From contig CM000855.1 in assembly GCA_000163995.1 (NCBI GenBank), forward strand, positions 855,172-919,171: a stretch of DNA of 64,000 nucleotides, in the 5' to 3' direction. The stretch's first letter is position 1. The number at the start of each line of letters is the position of its first letter. The notes beneath the pieces are model-generated. The model searched no databases and was not told the DNA's origin. It saw only the letters and a list, made by a program, of their open reading frames with translations. Source of the stretch: Campylobacter jejuni subsp. jejuni 414. Lineage in GTDB: Bacteria > Campylobacterota > Campylobacteria > Campylobacterales > Campylobacteraceae. Positions 47,812 to 58,567 of this stretch are shown piece by piece. The translations under genes were made by a program, and so were the position numbers.

Positions 47812-49680
47812 ATGAACGCCAAAACTCAAGAAACTGAATTAGAAGAATTGTTTCAAGAAAATGCAAAAGATTATATCACATATGAAAAATTAGTAAAATA
47901 TCTTACAAAACAACCAAGTGCATCAACAGCTAAAAAAGTGCAAGCATTAATGAAAAAACACAAAGTGCAACTTTTTTCAGCAGCCGAAATCGCACAAATG
48001 AAAAATATAGAAGATGCAAAAAGACTTCAAGAAGAAAAACAAAAACTCCAAGATACAAGCCTTGAAAACGAATTTGATTTAGCCAATGAAAATGATTTAT
48101 TAGAATGGAGCAGATCAGACTCTCCTGTTCGTATGTATTTAAGAGAAATGGGACAAATTGCTTTATTAAATAAAGATGAAGAAGTTGAAATTTCTAAAAA
48201 AATAGAACTCGGTGAAGATATCATCATCGATGCTTTTTGCTCTGTGCCTTATTTGATAGATTTTATCTTAGATTATAAAGAACCTTTAATAAACCGAGAA
48301 AGAAGAGTAAAAGAGTTATTTAAAAGCTTTGATGATGAAGAAAAAAGTGATGATAAACTTGATGAGCTTGATATAGATGAAGATACAGACAATGAAACAG
48401 AATTAGAATCAGATGAAGAAAATACTAAAAAGAATAATAAAAAAGAAGATGAAAGAACTGTAAAAGTCGTCGAAAAATTCAAAGCCTTGGAAAAAGCTAA
48501 AAAAGATTGGCTAAAAACATCTAAAGACAAAGAAAGTGGAGATGAACTTTTAGATAAATTAAGTATTGCATTCAAAAAAAATATTTTAAAAGAAAAATTA
48601 ATGGATCTAGGTCCTACTTCAAAACTTATCAGCGAAATTGTAAAATCAATGGAAACTGCACTAAAAAGTGATGAAGAATTTGACAAAGAGCTTAAGCGTT
48701 TAGAATACCGCTTACCTATGTTTTCCGATGAACTTAAAAAACGCCATGTAGATATTTTAAAAGATATCACAAAATTAAGCAAGGAAGAAATCACGGAACG
48801 AGCCTTAGAAACAACCATGGTAAGCACTTATATGGAAATTAAAAAATTGTTTCAAACCAAAGAGGCCAGTGAAAAAAGCTTTGATCTTGAAAAATCACGC
48901 TTAAAGGAAATTTTAGAGCAAATCAAACGCGGTAAAAAAATTTCTGATGAAGCAAAAGGAAGAATGGCAAAATCGAACTTGCGTCTTGTTGTAAGCATAG
49001 CCAAACGCTATACAAATCGTGGTTTACCTTTCTTAGATCTCATTCAAGAAGGAAATATAGGATTGATGAAAGCTGTGGATAAATTTGAATACAAAAGGGG
49101 TTATAAATTTTCTACTTATGCAACTTGGTGGATCAGACAAGCCATTTCAAGGGCTATAGCCGATCAAGCAAGAACCATAAGGATTCCAATCCATATGATA
49201 GAAACTATCAATCAAATCAACAAAATTATCCGAGAACATCTACAAAAAGATGGGAAAGAACCCGATGTTAGCGTTATAGCTAAAGAAGTAAGTTTAAGCA
49301 TGGATAAAGTTAAACAGGTTATTAAAATTACAAAAGAACCAATTTCTCTTGAAGCGCCAATAGGAAACGAAGATGATGGTAAATTTGGGGATTTTGTCGA
49401 AGATAGAAATTCACTTTCTCCAATGGATCATATCTTAAAAGACGATTTAAAAGAGCAAATCGATGAAGTTTTGAATCAATTAAACGATAGAGAAAAAGCT
49501 GTAATTCGTATGCGTTTTGGTTTAATGGATGATGAAAGTGATAGAACTCTAGAAGAAATCGGAAAAGAACTTAATGTTACTCGAGAAAGAGTAAGACAAA
49601 TAGAAAGCTCTGCTATAAAAAAACTCAAACATCCTAAAGTAGGAAGAAAACTAAAAAATTATATAGAAGGTTGGAAGTAA
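47812..49680 (+). CDS. rpoD: RNA polymerase primary sigma factor (sigma-70)
   Basis: The housekeeping sigma factor, 622 aa. Region 1.1 lies at the N-terminus, followed by an acidic non-conserved insert (about 185-215, with [20 protein letters not shown]). Region 2 has [32 protein letters not shown] and [15 protein letters not shown]; region 3 follows. Region 4 has [20 protein letters not shown], the -35-binding helix-turn-helix. The ATG follows AAGGATAATCA. From memory C. jejuni has only sigma-70, sigma-54 and sigma-28. Confidence 0.98.
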   Translation: MNAKTQETELEELFQENAKDYITYEKLVKYLTKQPSASTAKKVQALMKKHKVQLFSAAEIAQMKNIEDAKRLQEEKQKLQDTSLENEFDLANENDLLEWSRSDSPVRMYLREMGQIALLNKDEEVEISKKIELGEDIIIDAFCSVPYLIDFILDYKEPLINRERRVKELFKSFDDEEKSDDKLDELDIDEDTDNETELESDEENTKKNNKKEDERTVKVVEKFKALEKAKKDWLKTSKDKESGDELLDKLSIAFKKNILKEKLMDLGPTSKLISEIVKSMETALKSDEEFDKELKRLEYRLPMFSDELKKRHVDILKDITKLSKEEITERALETTMVSTYMEIKKLFQTKEASEKSFDLEKSRLKEILEQIKRGKKISDEAKGRMAKSNLRLVVSIAKRYTNRGLPFLDLIQEGNIGLMKAVDKFEYKRGYKFSTYATWWIRQAISRAIADQARTIRIPIHMIETINQINKIIREHLQKDGKEPDVSVIAKEVSLSMDKVKQVIKITKEPISLEAPIGNEDDGKFGDFVEDRNSLSPMDHILKDDLKEQIDEVLNQLNDREKAVIRMRFGLMDDESDRTLEEIGKELNVTRERVRQIESSAIKKLKHPKVGRKLKNYIEGWK

Positions 49681-49696
49681 GAGCCAAACTCTTACT
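49676..49696. terminator. Bidirectional terminator after rpoD
   Basis: Stem AGTAAGAG and CTCTTACT with a 5-nt loop. It overlaps the rpoD stop codon and the last bases of the convergent phosphatase gene. Confidence 0.7.
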
Positions 49697-50207
49697 AAAA
49701 ACCTAAATCTTTTTCTTCTTTTAACTTACGCACATGCTCAAAAAAAACTAATTTTCCGCTATGTTTTTTTAAATTTTTAAATTCTTTGATATCAAATTCT
49801 AAGCATAAGACAGAAGAAGTTGGAAAAGAAGCTAAGCATAATGAACTCAATAGCTCACCAAGCTCCATTAAAGCAGGATTGTGACCCACTAAAAACACTT
49901 CATTAATTTCATCGTTGATATCTCGTAGAATTTTTAGCAAAACCTCAACATCACAAAGATATAATCTTTCATCAAAGCAAATTTTATTTTTATCAAAATT
50001 ATAAAATTTAGCTATTTTTTTCGCTGTTTTAGCAGTTATAACAGCAGGACTTGACAGCACTAAATCAGGATGAATTTCATGTGAAGCAAGATTTTTAAAA
50101 AGTTTTTTTAAATCTCGCTTGCCTCTCTTAGTAAGTTTTCTTTTAAAATCATCTATATCTTCATTCTTACTTGCTTTTGCATGTCTTGTAATATAAATTT
50201 TTTTCAT
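49695..50207 (-). CDS. SixA-like histidine phosphatase
   Basis: A 170-aa member of the histidine phosphatase superfamily. The RHG-type motif is at the N-terminus, ITRHAKASKNEDIDDFKR, and the second catalytic His is in VFLVGHNPALMELGE. Close relatives dephosphorylate phosphohistidine proteins or small phosphate esters. The exact substrate is unknown. It lies 1 bp after the rhomboid gene on the same strand. Confidence 0.87.
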   Translation of the reverse strand: MKKIYITRHAKASKNEDIDDFKRKLTKRGKRDLKKLFKNLASHEIHPDLVLSSPAVITAKTAKKIAKFYNFDKNKICFDERLYLCDVEVLLKILRDINDEINEVFLVGHNPALMELGELLSSLCLASFPTSSVLCLEFDIKEFKNLKKHSGKLVFFEHVRKLKEEKDLGF

Positions 50208-50208
50208 T

Positions 50209-50721
50209 TTACCTCTTTATTTTAGCCAAAATATAACCGCATATAAACCCAAAAATATGACCATACCAAGCAACATTTACCCCCATAAGTAACGGTGCAA
50301 AACTCATGAGTAAAATTGCTACTATAAGTCCTTTTGTGCTATTTTTATCAAGAACAGCATAAAAACCCATTAAAACACAAATTGCACCACTAGCACCTAT
50401 AAGATTTGCATTTTCTCCAAAATACTTAAAATCAAAATACACATAAAAAGCACTTAAAAGCGAACACAATAACCCACCCATAAGATAAAGAAAAATAAAG
50501 TACAAAGAACCCAAATAGCTTTCTAATATACGTCCAAATTGAAACAAAACTATCATATTTAATATAAGATGAGTTAAATTACCGTGTAAAAACATTGAGC
50601 TTAAAAGCTGCCAATAAGCTCCATTAAAAAATAAGATATTCAAACCAAAAATATTGTAATAATCATAAGAAATCAAAAAATAGCATAAAATATTTAAAAA
50701 AATTAAAAAAATTGTAAGCAA
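50209..50721 (-). CDS. Rhomboid-family intramembrane serine protease
   Basis: A 170-aa, six-helix membrane protein. The catalytic serine is S111 in LIGASGAICVLMGFY (GxSG motif) and the paired histidine is H155 in WYGHIFGFICGY. HGNLTHLILNMIVLF holds the conserved His and Asn of helix 2. Both active-site residues are present, so it should be an active protease that cuts within or near membrane helices; targets are unknown. Confidence 0.9.
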   Translation of the reverse strand: MLTIFLIFLNILCYFLISYDYYNIFGLNILFFNGAYWQLLSSMFLHGNLTHLILNMIVLFQFGRILESYLGSLYFIFLYLMGGLLCSLLSAFYVYFDFKYFGENANLIGASGAICVLMGFYAVLDKNSTKGLIVAILLMSFAPLLMGVNVAWYGHIFGFICGYILAKIKR

Positions 50722-50817
50722 GTATAAAACCTTATATTTTTATAATATTGTCTTAAAATTCACATAAAATTCACATAAATTCTTTATAATTTTATGAAAA
50801 ATAATTAGGAAAGAATA

Positions 50818-51234
50818 TTGAAAATTAAATTTTTAAGCATTATTGCTATTTTAAGTATATTTTTAAATGCTGATATAATAATTTCTGCTGACAATTTGCC
50901 AAATATTTCCAAAGAATTTTTACAGCATAACTTTAAAGCACCCATAGGAATCGTACAAAAAGATAAAAATTCTTACGAAGTCTATCTTAGTGATGGAACA
51001 GAGGTTGAATTTGATATAGATGGAACTTGGAAAGAAATTGAAAATAAAACCTTTCCTTTCAATCTAGATTTTCTACCTCAAAATTTAGTCAATATTATTA
51101 AAAATGAATTTCCAAATGTCAAAGCTAGAGAAATTGAAAGAAAAATCAACTATTTTAAGATTAAACTTGATAATGATGTAAAAATTCTTATAGATTTAAA
51201 TGGAACTATTTTATATAAAGAAATTGATGATTAA
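50818..51234 (+). CDS. PepSY-like periplasmic protein (DUF2874 type)
   Basis: A small secreted protein of 138 aa starting with TTG 50818 behind AGGAAAG. The signal peptide is MKIKFLSIIAILSIFLNA. Two similar halves (about 25-75 and 85-138) show the beta-lactamase-inhibitor/PepSY-like pattern: YEVYLSDGTEVEFDIDGTW and FKIKLDNDVKILIDLNGTI. DLNGT is a possible PglB glycosylation site. Function unknown. It is divergent from the rhomboid gene. Confidence 0.72.
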   Translation: MKIKFLSIIAILSIFLNADIIISADNLPNISKEFLQHNFKAPIGIVQKDKNSYEVYLSDGTEVEFDIDGTWKEIENKTFPFNLDFLPQNLVNIIKNEFPNVKAREIERKINYFKIKLDNDVKILIDLNGTILYKEIDD

Positions 51235-51242
51235 AAGTATCA

Positions 51243-52859
51243 TCAAACTTGCATTATATTTTTAACATCATCATGTTCTATTTTTTCTTTTTCAAGTAAA
51301 AATTCTGATAATTTTAAAATCTTATCCTTCATAGAGCTTAAAAATTCATCCATTTCTTTTTTTTGCTCACTTAAATTTGCCTCTTCTAACATATCAAAAC
51401 TTAACATATAATCAAGCAATTCTTTAATCTTTAAAAAATCATCTTGTGAATTAGTATAACTTTCATTGTAAATTAATTTCATAGCCCTAGAACCCGATAA
51501 ATAAACTTTTATACGGTTTATAAGCTCTGATTTTGATCTTATATTATGCTCATATTCTTTAAAACGATCTTCAATAAGAGTTATTTTTTCAAATCCTATA
51601 TCAAAATAATACGCACTCAAAGCCTTTGCAGCTTGGTAAGTGGCTTGAATTTCTTTCTCTTCATCATTAAAACTTAAAATCTTTTTCTTACCCAAAAGAA
51701 CTTTATTTAACACTGCATAAAAGTCACTTTCCTCTACTAAAGCACTATTTCTTCTTAAAGCATTGATTGCTGCTTCATTAACCAAAGTTTCAAGACCTGC
51801 TCCGCTAAAACCCACACTTGCTTTAGCAATTTTATTTAAATTAACATTATTATTTTTATCTTTCATGTAAATTTCTAAAATTTTAAGCCTATCTTTAAAA
51901 TCAGGTAAAGATAAAAAAATTCTTCTATCAAAACGCCCTGAACGCAATAAAGCAGGATCCATAAGTTCGATTTTATTTGTCGCAGCTATAACTATAACCC
52001 CATTATTATCTTCAAAACCATCCATTTGGGTTAAAAGTTGATTTAAAGTACTATCTCTTTCAACATTTGACATTTCCCCTCTTGCCTTACCCACAGCATC
52101 AATTTCATCAATAAAAACTATACTAGGTGCCATCATTTTAGCTTTTGAAAAAAGCTCTCTAACTCTTTTTGCACCCATACCTACATAAATTTCAACAAAA
52201 CTTGAACCACTTTGATAAAAAAATGGCACTCCAGCTTCTCCTGCAACTGCTTTTGCTATCAAGGTTTTCCCTACTCCTGGTGGGCCTATCATTAATACAC
52301 CTTTTGGCATTTTTATACCAAATTCCTTATATTTTCTAGGATTTTGTAAAAAATCCACAAGCTCACTAAGCTCCATTTTAACTTCATCAACACCCGCTAC
52401 ATCATTAAAAGTAATATTTGAAATCACAGGTTTTATATGAGAACTTTCTAAATTTATATTCGAATTTTGAGTTTGAGTGTGATTTTGATTTTTATTTGAT
52501 ATTGGATATTTGGCTAATTCTTTTTTACGAGCAAAATAACTAAAACTTATCAAAAGTGCAATAATAAAAACAAATAAAATAAAAAACACCCAAAACGTAT
52601 TATCTTTTCTAACCTCTACAGGAACTTTTGCTAAAAGTGTTTTTATATCTACACCATCTTTTATAATTACATAGTTTTCACCTTCAGCCTTAAGCCAAAT
52701 TTCGTCTTTATCAATCACAGCTTTTTGGATTAAATTTTGACTTAGTAAACTTTGGTAAAGATTTTCATCTATATATTTAGACTCATTTTTATAATATAAA
52801 ATTCCAAAAAGTATACACAAAACCATAAAAGATGCTAAAATTATCTTTTTATTTTTCAT
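51243..52859 (-). CDS. FtsH-like membrane AAA ATPase lacking the protease active site
   Basis: A 538-aa membrane-bound AAA protein. Two helices flank a short periplasmic region (about 7-23 and 88-110). The AAA module has Walker A GPPGVGKT (192-199), Walker B IVFIDEID (247-254) and the arginine-finger region LRSGRFDRR. The M41 protease domain follows, but the zinc motif HEAGH is replaced by YQAAK (residues 408-412), losing both His and the catalytic Glu. It should unfold or remodel proteins without cutting them. From memory the true FtsH is Cj1116c. It abuts the mtaB stop (52859). Confidence 0.88.
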   Translation of the reverse strand: MKNKKIILASFMVLCILFGILYYKNESKYIDENLYQSLLSQNLIQKAVIDKDEIWLKAEGENYVIIKDGVDIKTLLAKVPVEVRKDNTFWVFFILFVFIIALLISFSYFARKKELAKYPISNKNQNHTQTQNSNINLESSHIKPVISNITFNDVAGVDEVKMELSELVDFLQNPRKYKEFGIKMPKGVLMIGPPGVGKTLIAKAVAGEAGVPFFYQSGSSFVEIYVGMGAKRVRELFSKAKMMAPSIVFIDEIDAVGKARGEMSNVERDSTLNQLLTQMDGFEDNNGVIVIAATNKIELMDPALLRSGRFDRRIFLSLPDFKDRLKILEIYMKDKNNNVNLNKIAKASVGFSGAGLETLVNEAAINALRRNSALVEESDFYAVLNKVLLGKKKILSFNDEEKEIQATYQAAKALSAYYFDIGFEKITLIEDRFKEYEHNIRSKSELINRIKVYLSGSRAMKLIYNESYTNSQDDFLKIKELLDYMLSFDMLEEANLSEQKKEMDEFLSSMKDKILKLSEFLLEKEKIEHDDVKNIMQV

Positions 52860-54112
52860 TATCTAGCCTTTAAATTTGCAAAATTAAACTTTTCTTGTAC
52901 TTCGTATTGAGATACAATAATCCATTCTTTCGTTATGTCTTTATCGCTCTTAATTTTAATCTTATTAAAAAATTGATCATAACCTTCAAAATAATCTTCT
53001 TTTTGATTTTCTACTAAAATTTCAAGTGGAACTTGAAATTTTTTTCTAAAATTATAATTATTTTTTTCTACGATGGATTTTAAAACATTTAATCTTTCTT
53101 TAGCTAAAGTTCCATTTATAACATCCTTCATAGTAGCAGAATGCGTATTATTTCTAGGACTAAAAATAAAAGCATGGATATGAGTCAGCGAAAATTCTTT
53201 AAAATTTTTTAAAGCTTCTTCCCATATTTCTACACTCTCGCCTGGATGACCTACTATAAAATCCGTCCCTAAAGCATATCCTTTGCTCGCTATAATATTA
53301 AAAAGCCTTAAATCATTATCTGTGTGTGACCTTCTTCTCATTATGCGAAGCATCTTTTCGCTTGTATGTTGTAAAGCGATATGCAAATGTCTTTCAAGCC
53401 AAGCTTCATCTAAAATTTCTAAAAAACTTTCATCAATTTGTGCAGGTTCTAAACTACCAAGTCTTATGCGTTTTATACCTGAAATTTGTCCCATTTTTTG
53501 TAAAAGTTTACCTAAAGTTGTACCGTTTTTAAGTCCATATGAGCCTATATTAGTTCCTGTTAAAACAATCTCACTATAGCCATTAGCTCCTAAAATTTCA
53601 ACCTGTTTTAAAAGAGTTTTTTCATCTACACTTCTTGACTTACCCCGTACGCTAGGGATAATACAATAAGAACAAGCAAAATCACAACCTTCTTGAATTT
53701 TCACAAAAGCCTTGGTATGATTTTCATACTCACAAACTATGTCTTTATCGATAAAATTTAAATTCCCAAGTTCATAAAAACTTGTTTTTGCTCCTAAAAA
53801 TTCATTAATTTTATCCTTATTTGATGCTCCAAGCACTCCAAAAACTTGTTTTTTATCTAAAAATTCCTTACCTTTACTCACAGCTCCACAACCTGTAAGT
53901 ATAACCTTGATGCCTTTTTTTTGCATGGTATTTATATAAGATTTTATCCCGCTATCAGCCCCATTTGTAACCGTGCAAGAATTTATAACAATAATTTGTG
54001 CTTTATCTTCATTATTTATAATCTCATAATCTTTTACATAACTTTTTAAAAGTTCTGTGTCATAGATATTTGTACGACATCCAAAGGTTTTAAAAAAAAC
54101 TTTTTCTTTCAA
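52859..54112 (-). CDS. mtaB: tRNA methylthiotransferase MtaB-like radical SAM enzyme
   Basis: A 417-aa MiaB-family enzyme that adds methylthio groups to tRNA. The N-terminal UPF0004 domain has cysteines C12, C46 and C75 for the auxiliary cluster. The radical-SAM motif is C143-x3-C147-x2-C150 in EGCDFACSYCIIP. The C-terminal part carries the TRAM-like end. The MtaB/YqeV subgroup (ms2t6A at position 37) is favoured by GCRTNIYDTELL. It starts with TTG 54112, overlapping the stop of the membrane protein upstream, so the pair is coupled. Confidence 0.87.
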   Translation of the reverse strand: MKEKVFFKTFGCRTNIYDTELLKSYVKDYEIINNEDKAQIIVINSCTVTNGADSGIKSYINTMQKKGIKVILTGCGAVSKGKEFLDKKQVFGVLGASNKDKINEFLGAKTSFYELGNLNFIDKDIVCEYENHTKAFVKIQEGCDFACSYCIIPSVRGKSRSVDEKTLLKQVEILGANGYSEIVLTGTNIGSYGLKNGTTLGKLLQKMGQISGIKRIRLGSLEPAQIDESFLEILDEAWLERHLHIALQHTSEKMLRIMRRRSHTDNDLRLFNIIASKGYALGTDFIVGHPGESVEIWEEALKNFKEFSLTHIHAFIFSPRNNTHSATMKDVINGTLAKERLNVLKSIVEKNNYNFRKKFQVPLEILVENQKEDYFEGYDQFFNKIKIKSDKDITKEWIIVSQYEVQEKFNFANLKAR

Positions 54113-54918
54113 TCTTTATTCCTTGCATAAAAATACGCATTTTCATGATATTGTTCAAAATAATTTTGGGCTAAGATTCCTAAATATAAATTTTGTGATA
54201 AATAAGCGATTTTTGTATCTTTATACTTGTTAAATTCTTTTATAATCTCTTTGCCAATCATACTTAACACTAAGGCTGCATAAGTAAAACCAAGTATAGT
54301 TATAAGGTAAGCAATATTTTCTATATAAGCAAAAAGCAAAATAAGAAAAATGATATTAATAAAATTAATAATCTTCGTGGCAATATAATATCTTTCATTG
54401 TCTTTAATATATTTTTTAGTAATAAATTTCAACATAAAAGCCATAGCTATAACAATAACAAGTGTATTTACAACTCTTAAGCTTTGAACTTTAATCTCAT
54501 CACTTACCCAAGAAAGCTCTTCGCCAATTTTTTTCTCATAAACAGAATAAGAAACACTAGCAAAATTTAAAGCTTGTTCAAATTCTTTTAACTTTTTGTC
54601 TGAAGCTTTTAATACTTCTATATTTTCAACATTTGGTTTAAACTCAATCAATTCTTTAAGTAAACTTAATTGATCTTCTAAATTTGCTATTTTGCGTTTA
54701 AGTTCTTCTTGTTGATGAACATCAGAAGTCTTTTTTAAATTAAAATTTAATACAATCAATTCATCATTTATATCTTGATATTTTATAAAATTTTCATAAC
54801 GTATATTCGAAATACTATCGCTAATTACAGTATTTGAAGTATTTATTTTTTCATTTATATTAATAATAATCCAATTTGCAAAAACGACAAAAAAGGTTAA
54901 AATAACAATTTTTTTCAT
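54109..54918 (-). CDS. Membrane protein with N-terminal coiled coil; relation to MscS channels uncertain
   Basis: A 269-aa protein with a signal anchor (1-17), a periplasmic coiled-coil-like stretch (about 50-135, with [18 protein letters not shown]) and three C-terminal helices (about 150-167, 183-200, 205-222), ending in a charged tail. From memory the orthologous position (Cj1007c) is annotated as a mechanosensitive ion channel of MscS type, but the conserved MscS pore and beta-domain are not visible here. It may be a shortened member. It starts at ATG 54918 overlapping the aroB stop and is coupled to mtaB. Confidence 0.6.
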   Translation of the reverse strand: MKKIVILTFFVVFANWIIININEKINTSNTVISDSISNIRYENFIKYQDINDELIVLNFNLKKTSDVHQQEELKRKIANLEDQLSLLKELIEFKPNVENIEVLKASDKKLKEFEQALNFASVSYSVYEKKIGEELSWVSDEIKVQSLRVVNTLVIVIAMAFMLKFITKKYIKDNERYYIATKIINFINIIFLILLFAYIENIAYLITILGFTYAALVLSMIGKEIIKEFNKYKDTKIAYLSQNLYLGILAQNYFEQYHENAYFYARNKD

Positions 54919-55970
54919 TGAAATTCTCTTAAAGTTGCAATTATATCTTTTTTGGAAATATCGTCTTTTATCAAGCCTTTGCCCAAAGCACTAGGAAGAA
55001 CAAAATTGATTTTTCGATTAGAGCTTTTTTTATCCATAAAAAAAGCTTCATAAAATTCATCTACATTGTTGATTTTATACGATATTGGCAAATTAAATTT
55101 AAGTAAAATATCTTTTATTCTTTGACTTTGCATTTGATCTAAAATCCTCAAATTTAAAGCCAATTGATTTGCCATAATCATACCTATAGCCACTGCTTCT
55201 CCATGTAAATAAAGCTTATAATCTGTAAAATTTTCTATAACATGGGCAAAAGTATGACCATAATTTAAAAGCATTCTAAGCCCTGATTCTTTTTCATCTT
55301 GCTCAACGATCCTTGTTTTAAGCTCTATGCTTTTTGCAATAATTTGAGTGAAAATTTCATTCTTACAAGTAACATTTAAAAAACTTTTTTCATCAATACT
55401 TTCTATAAAATTAAGTATACTTTCATCAAACATTACTGCCATTTTAATAAATTCAGCCATACCTGCAGCAAGCTCCCTAGGACCCAAAGTTTTTAAAAAA
55501 GTACTTTCACAATACACAGCCTTTGGCTGACAAAAGGTTCCGATGAGATTTTTACCAAAAGCATTATTGACACCTGTTTTTCCACCTACTGCTGCATCAA
55601 CACAAGCTAAAAGAGTGGTAGGGATATTTATAAAATCAATACCTCTTTGGTAAATACTTGCAACAAATCCACCCATATCACTAATCACACCGCCACCAAA
55701 ACTTATAAGCACGCTTTTTCTATCCAACTTAGAATTAAACATTTGATTTAAAATTTCTTCTACAGTGCTTAAATTTTTATACTCTTCGCCATCTTTTACA
55801 GTGGTGATAAAAATTTCTTTTGCCTTAATTTTAAAAAGCAATGTTTTTAAATGAAGTCCTGAAACTTTAGGATTTGAAAGTATAAAAACCTTGGTATCAA
55901 ATTCCAATTCTTCAAGCTCATCAATATAAACTTTATAAGCATTTTCCTTTAATTTAACTTCTACTTGCAT
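54915..55970 (-). CDS. aroB: 3-dehydroquinate synthase
   Basis: Second step of the shikimate pathway, which makes 3-dehydroquinate. The 351-aa protein starts at ATG 55970 after AAGAGTG; a TTG three bases upstream is weaker. Blocks include [19 protein letters not shown] (NAD region), [19 protein letters not shown], and the zinc ligands around [12 protein letters not shown] and [11 protein letters not shown]. Its stop overlaps the next start by four bases. Confidence 0.96.
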   Translation of the reverse strand: MQVEVKLKENAYKVYIDELEELEFDTKVFILSNPKVSGLHLKTLLFKIKAKEIFITTVKDGEEYKNLSTVEEILNQMFNSKLDRKSVLISFGGGVISDMGGFVASIYQRGIDFINIPTTLLACVDAAVGGKTGVNNAFGKNLIGTFCQPKAVYCESTFLKTLGPRELAAGMAEFIKMAVMFDESILNFIESIDEKSFLNVTCKNEIFTQIIAKSIELKTRIVEQDEKESGLRMLLNYGHTFAHVIENFTDYKLYLHGEAVAIGMIMANQLALNLRILDQMQSQRIKDILLKFNLPISYKINNVDEFYEAFFMDKKSSNRKINFVLPSALGKGLIKDDISKKDIIATLREFQ

Positions 55971-56014
55971 CAAACACTCTTTTTGCCTTTATTCTATCAC
56001 ATTTAATTAATTAT

Positions 56015-57415
56015 TTATTCTACTGGTATAAAAAGTTGATAATTTTGTCTCATTTTATAATAATGCCTATTTAAATTCGTACTTAAATTCCTGCCAAAAT
56101 CTCCATTTAATAATTCTTTTTGAAAACTCACAAATTGTAACAAATCTTCGCGATATTGTAGATTTAAAAGTGGATTTTCATCATTTTTATTAATAATTTG
56201 TATGTTTTTATCATAAAGCTTAGATAAACTCCTAAAATACTCTTCCATATCTGTGGTATTTTGAGAATTTGGATTGTAATAATATAAAATAACTCCAAAA
56301 TCAAGCTGTTTGCTTAAATCCGTAATGACATTTGCATTATTTTCAAGTTCATTCTCATCGGCACTTAAAATAATTGCTTCTTTAAGCTCATCAAAAGAAG
56401 CTTCGCCCACCTTCATAATAGGAATTTTTAAATCAAAAAAAGCTTTTTTTTCTTTTTCAAAATTTTTTATACCAGTTACAATTAATCCTATATCATTGTT
56501 TTGCAACCACATAGAAATTTTTTTAAAATCTGTATTAAAATAATCAAAAAATATACCTTCTTTATCTTCAGAAAGTTTTTTTAGTTTTTCATACATTACT
56601 CCTAATTTGGGATTAATCACATGTATAAAAAATCTTTTTGCATTACTTTTTTGAATTAATTTTAAAGTAGTATCAAGCACTCTTTCTTGCACATTTTGAC
56701 TCATATTTTTCATATCAATCAAAGCAAAAACATTACTTCCAAAGGGCATAGGAAATTGCCCTGCTTTACCTCTTATATTATGAAAAATACTTTGCAAAAC
56801 AACAGGATCTCCAACAATTAAAATACTATCATTTGGTTCTAAAACAAAAGACGGTTTTACAAAATAAATCTTAGAATTCCTATAAATAAGAACTATACGC
56901 CATCTTTTTTGTTGTATTGAACTTATATGTCTATAAGCAAAAATAGATCCTGCTGGAATTTTTACCTCCATAATTTCTCCAACGCCAAGTCCTATATACT
57001 GAGCTGTTAAAGCAATGTCTGGCAAAAAATCCATAAATCTACGACTTAAAGTCATTCTAGCATCAGCCAAATTTGCATGGGTATCATTGACGCTCAAACC
57101 CCAAAAATCCATTATTTCTATTTCTAAATTTGGATTTAAAGAGCGCAAAGCCTCATAACTTTTTTTGGTTTCAAATTCATCTTGCATATAAATAAAAGCT
57201 TGCTTAAAATCTTTAGTCATAATATTTTCAAGGCGTGCTATACTCGTAGGATCAAAATAATGCAAGTCAATATACTCGCTAGAAATATTTAAGCTATTTT
57301 TTTCGCTATTTTGACATACTACTGTAAAAAAGCAACCTAAGCCTTTTTCAAAACAAAGCCTTTCTAAGAAATGCTTTGCTAAAATACCATCTATTATAAT
57401 TAAAATATTATTCAT
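56015..57415 (-). CDS. TrkA-C (RCK-C) domain protein of COG3400 type
   Basis: A 466-aa cytoplasmic protein. The N-terminus (about 1-120) looks like a NAD-binding-type fold (NILIIIDGILAKHFLERL). A TrkA-C/RCK-C domain follows (about 135-205: GVGEIMEVKIPAGSIFAYRH and FVLEPNDSILIVGDP). The C-terminal half (about 230-466) is unassigned. The TrkA-C domain binds ligands that gate K+ transport or other channels; no partner channel is adjacent. Similar proteins occur in Helicobacter. It stands between aroB and the divergent tgt, and its function is not known to me. Confidence 0.7.
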   Translation of the reverse strand: MNNILIIIDGILAKHFLERLCFEKGLGCFFTVVCQNSEKNSLNISSEYIDLHYFDPTSIARLENIMTKDFKQAFIYMQDEFETKKSYEALRSLNPNLEIEIMDFWGLSVNDTHANLADARMTLSRRFMDFLPDIALTAQYIGLGVGEIMEVKIPAGSIFAYRHISSIQQKRWRIVLIYRNSKIYFVKPSFVLEPNDSILIVGDPVVLQSIFHNIRGKAGQFPMPFGSNVFALIDMKNMSQNVQERVLDTTLKLIQKSNAKRFFIHVINPKLGVMYEKLKKLSEDKEGIFFDYFNTDFKKISMWLQNNDIGLIVTGIKNFEKEKKAFFDLKIPIMKVGEASFDELKEAIILSADENELENNANVITDLSKQLDFGVILYYYNPNSQNTTDMEEYFRSLSKLYDKNIQIINKNDENPLLNLQYREDLLQFVSFQKELLNGDFGRNLSTNLNRHYYKMRQNYQLFIPVE

Positions 57416-57444
57416 TTTTAACTCCGAAAAGGAAATTATAACAA

Positions 57445-58566
57445 ATGGAATTTAAATTAAAGCATAAAGATGGTATGGCAAGGGTTTGTGAAATCACTAC
57501 TGCACATAGCACTTTTTTAACCCCTGTTTTTATGCCCGTTGGCACAGTAGGAGCTATCAAAAGTCTTGACGCTAATGACATGAAAAACGAACTTGATGCA
57601 AAAATTATTTTAGCAAATACCTACCATATGTACTTACGTCCAACTTCTAAGGTAGTGAAAGATTTTGGAGGTTTGCATGGTTTTACGAAATTTGATAGAA
57701 GTTTTTTAACAGATAGTGGAGGTTTTCAAGCCTTTTCTTTGAATAAAAATTCTAAACACTTTAACGAAGGTATAGAATTTAAAAGCCATATCGATGGAAG
57801 TCGTCATCTTTTTACTCCAAAAAGCGTTTTAAATACCCAATATGATTTTAATTCTGATATTATGATGATTTTAGATGATTTAGTAGCTCTACCCGCAACC
57901 AAAGAAAGGGTTAAAATTTCTGTTGATCGCACTATACTTTGGGCAAAAGAAGCCATTACTCATCATCAAAATATGCAAAATAAAAATATAGGTGTAGGAC
58001 AAAACATCTTTGGCATTATCCAAGGTGGAACGGACTACGAAGAAAGAAAACGTTGTGCTTTAACTTTAAACGAAATGCCATTTGATGGCTTGGCCATAGG
58101 TGGACTTAGTGTAGGCGAAGAAAATACCTTGATGTATGAAACAGTTCAAAACTTAAACCCCTATCTAGATGAAAATCGCCCAAGATACCTAATGGGCGTG
58201 GGAACACCTGAGGATTTGGTAGAAAATGTCGAACGCGGTGTAGATATGTTTGATTGCGTGATGCCAACTAGAAATGCAAGAAATGGGACCTTTTTCACAA
58301 GCTTTGGAAAATTTAATATCAAAAAAGCAGAATTTATCAACGATCATGAAGCCATAGATTCTACTTGTTTGTGTTATACTTGTCGCAATTTTCCAAAGGG
58401 TTATTTAAATCATCTTTTTAAAGCTAAAGAACTTACTTTTTTTCGTTTGGCAAGCTTGCATAATTTACATTATTATCTTGAACTTGCAAAACAAATGCGT
58501 GAAGCAATTTTAAACAATTCTTTCACACAATTTAAAAGAAATTTTTATCACTTAAGAGGTAAATAA
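57445..58566 (+). CDS. tgt: tRNA-guanine transglycosylase (queuine type)
   Basis: Exchanges guanine for preQ1 at the wobble position of His, Asn, Asp and Tyr tRNAs. The 373-aa protein has [12 protein letters not shown] with the first catalytic Asp, and IGGLSVGE and [15 protein letters not shown]. The zinc site is CLCYTCRNF plus a nearby His ([13 protein letters not shown]). The ATG at 57445 is well placed. It is followed 1-2 bp later by the CorA-like gene on the same strand. Confidence 0.97.
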   Translation: MEFKLKHKDGMARVCEITTAHSTFLTPVFMPVGTVGAIKSLDANDMKNELDAKIILANTYHMYLRPTSKVVKDFGGLHGFTKFDRSFLTDSGGFQAFSLNKNSKHFNEGIEFKSHIDGSRHLFTPKSVLNTQYDFNSDIMMILDDLVALPATKERVKISVDRTILWAKEAITHHQNMQNKNIGVGQNIFGIIQGGTDYEERKRCALTLNEMPFDGLAIGGLSVGEENTLMYETVQNLNPYLDENRPRYLMGVGTPEDLVENVERGVDMFDCVMPTRNARNGTFFTSFGKFNIKKAEFINDHEAIDSTCLCYTCRNFPKGYLNHLFKAKELTFFRLASLHNLHYYLELAKQMREAILNNSFTQFKRNFYHLRGK

Positions 58567-58567
58567 A

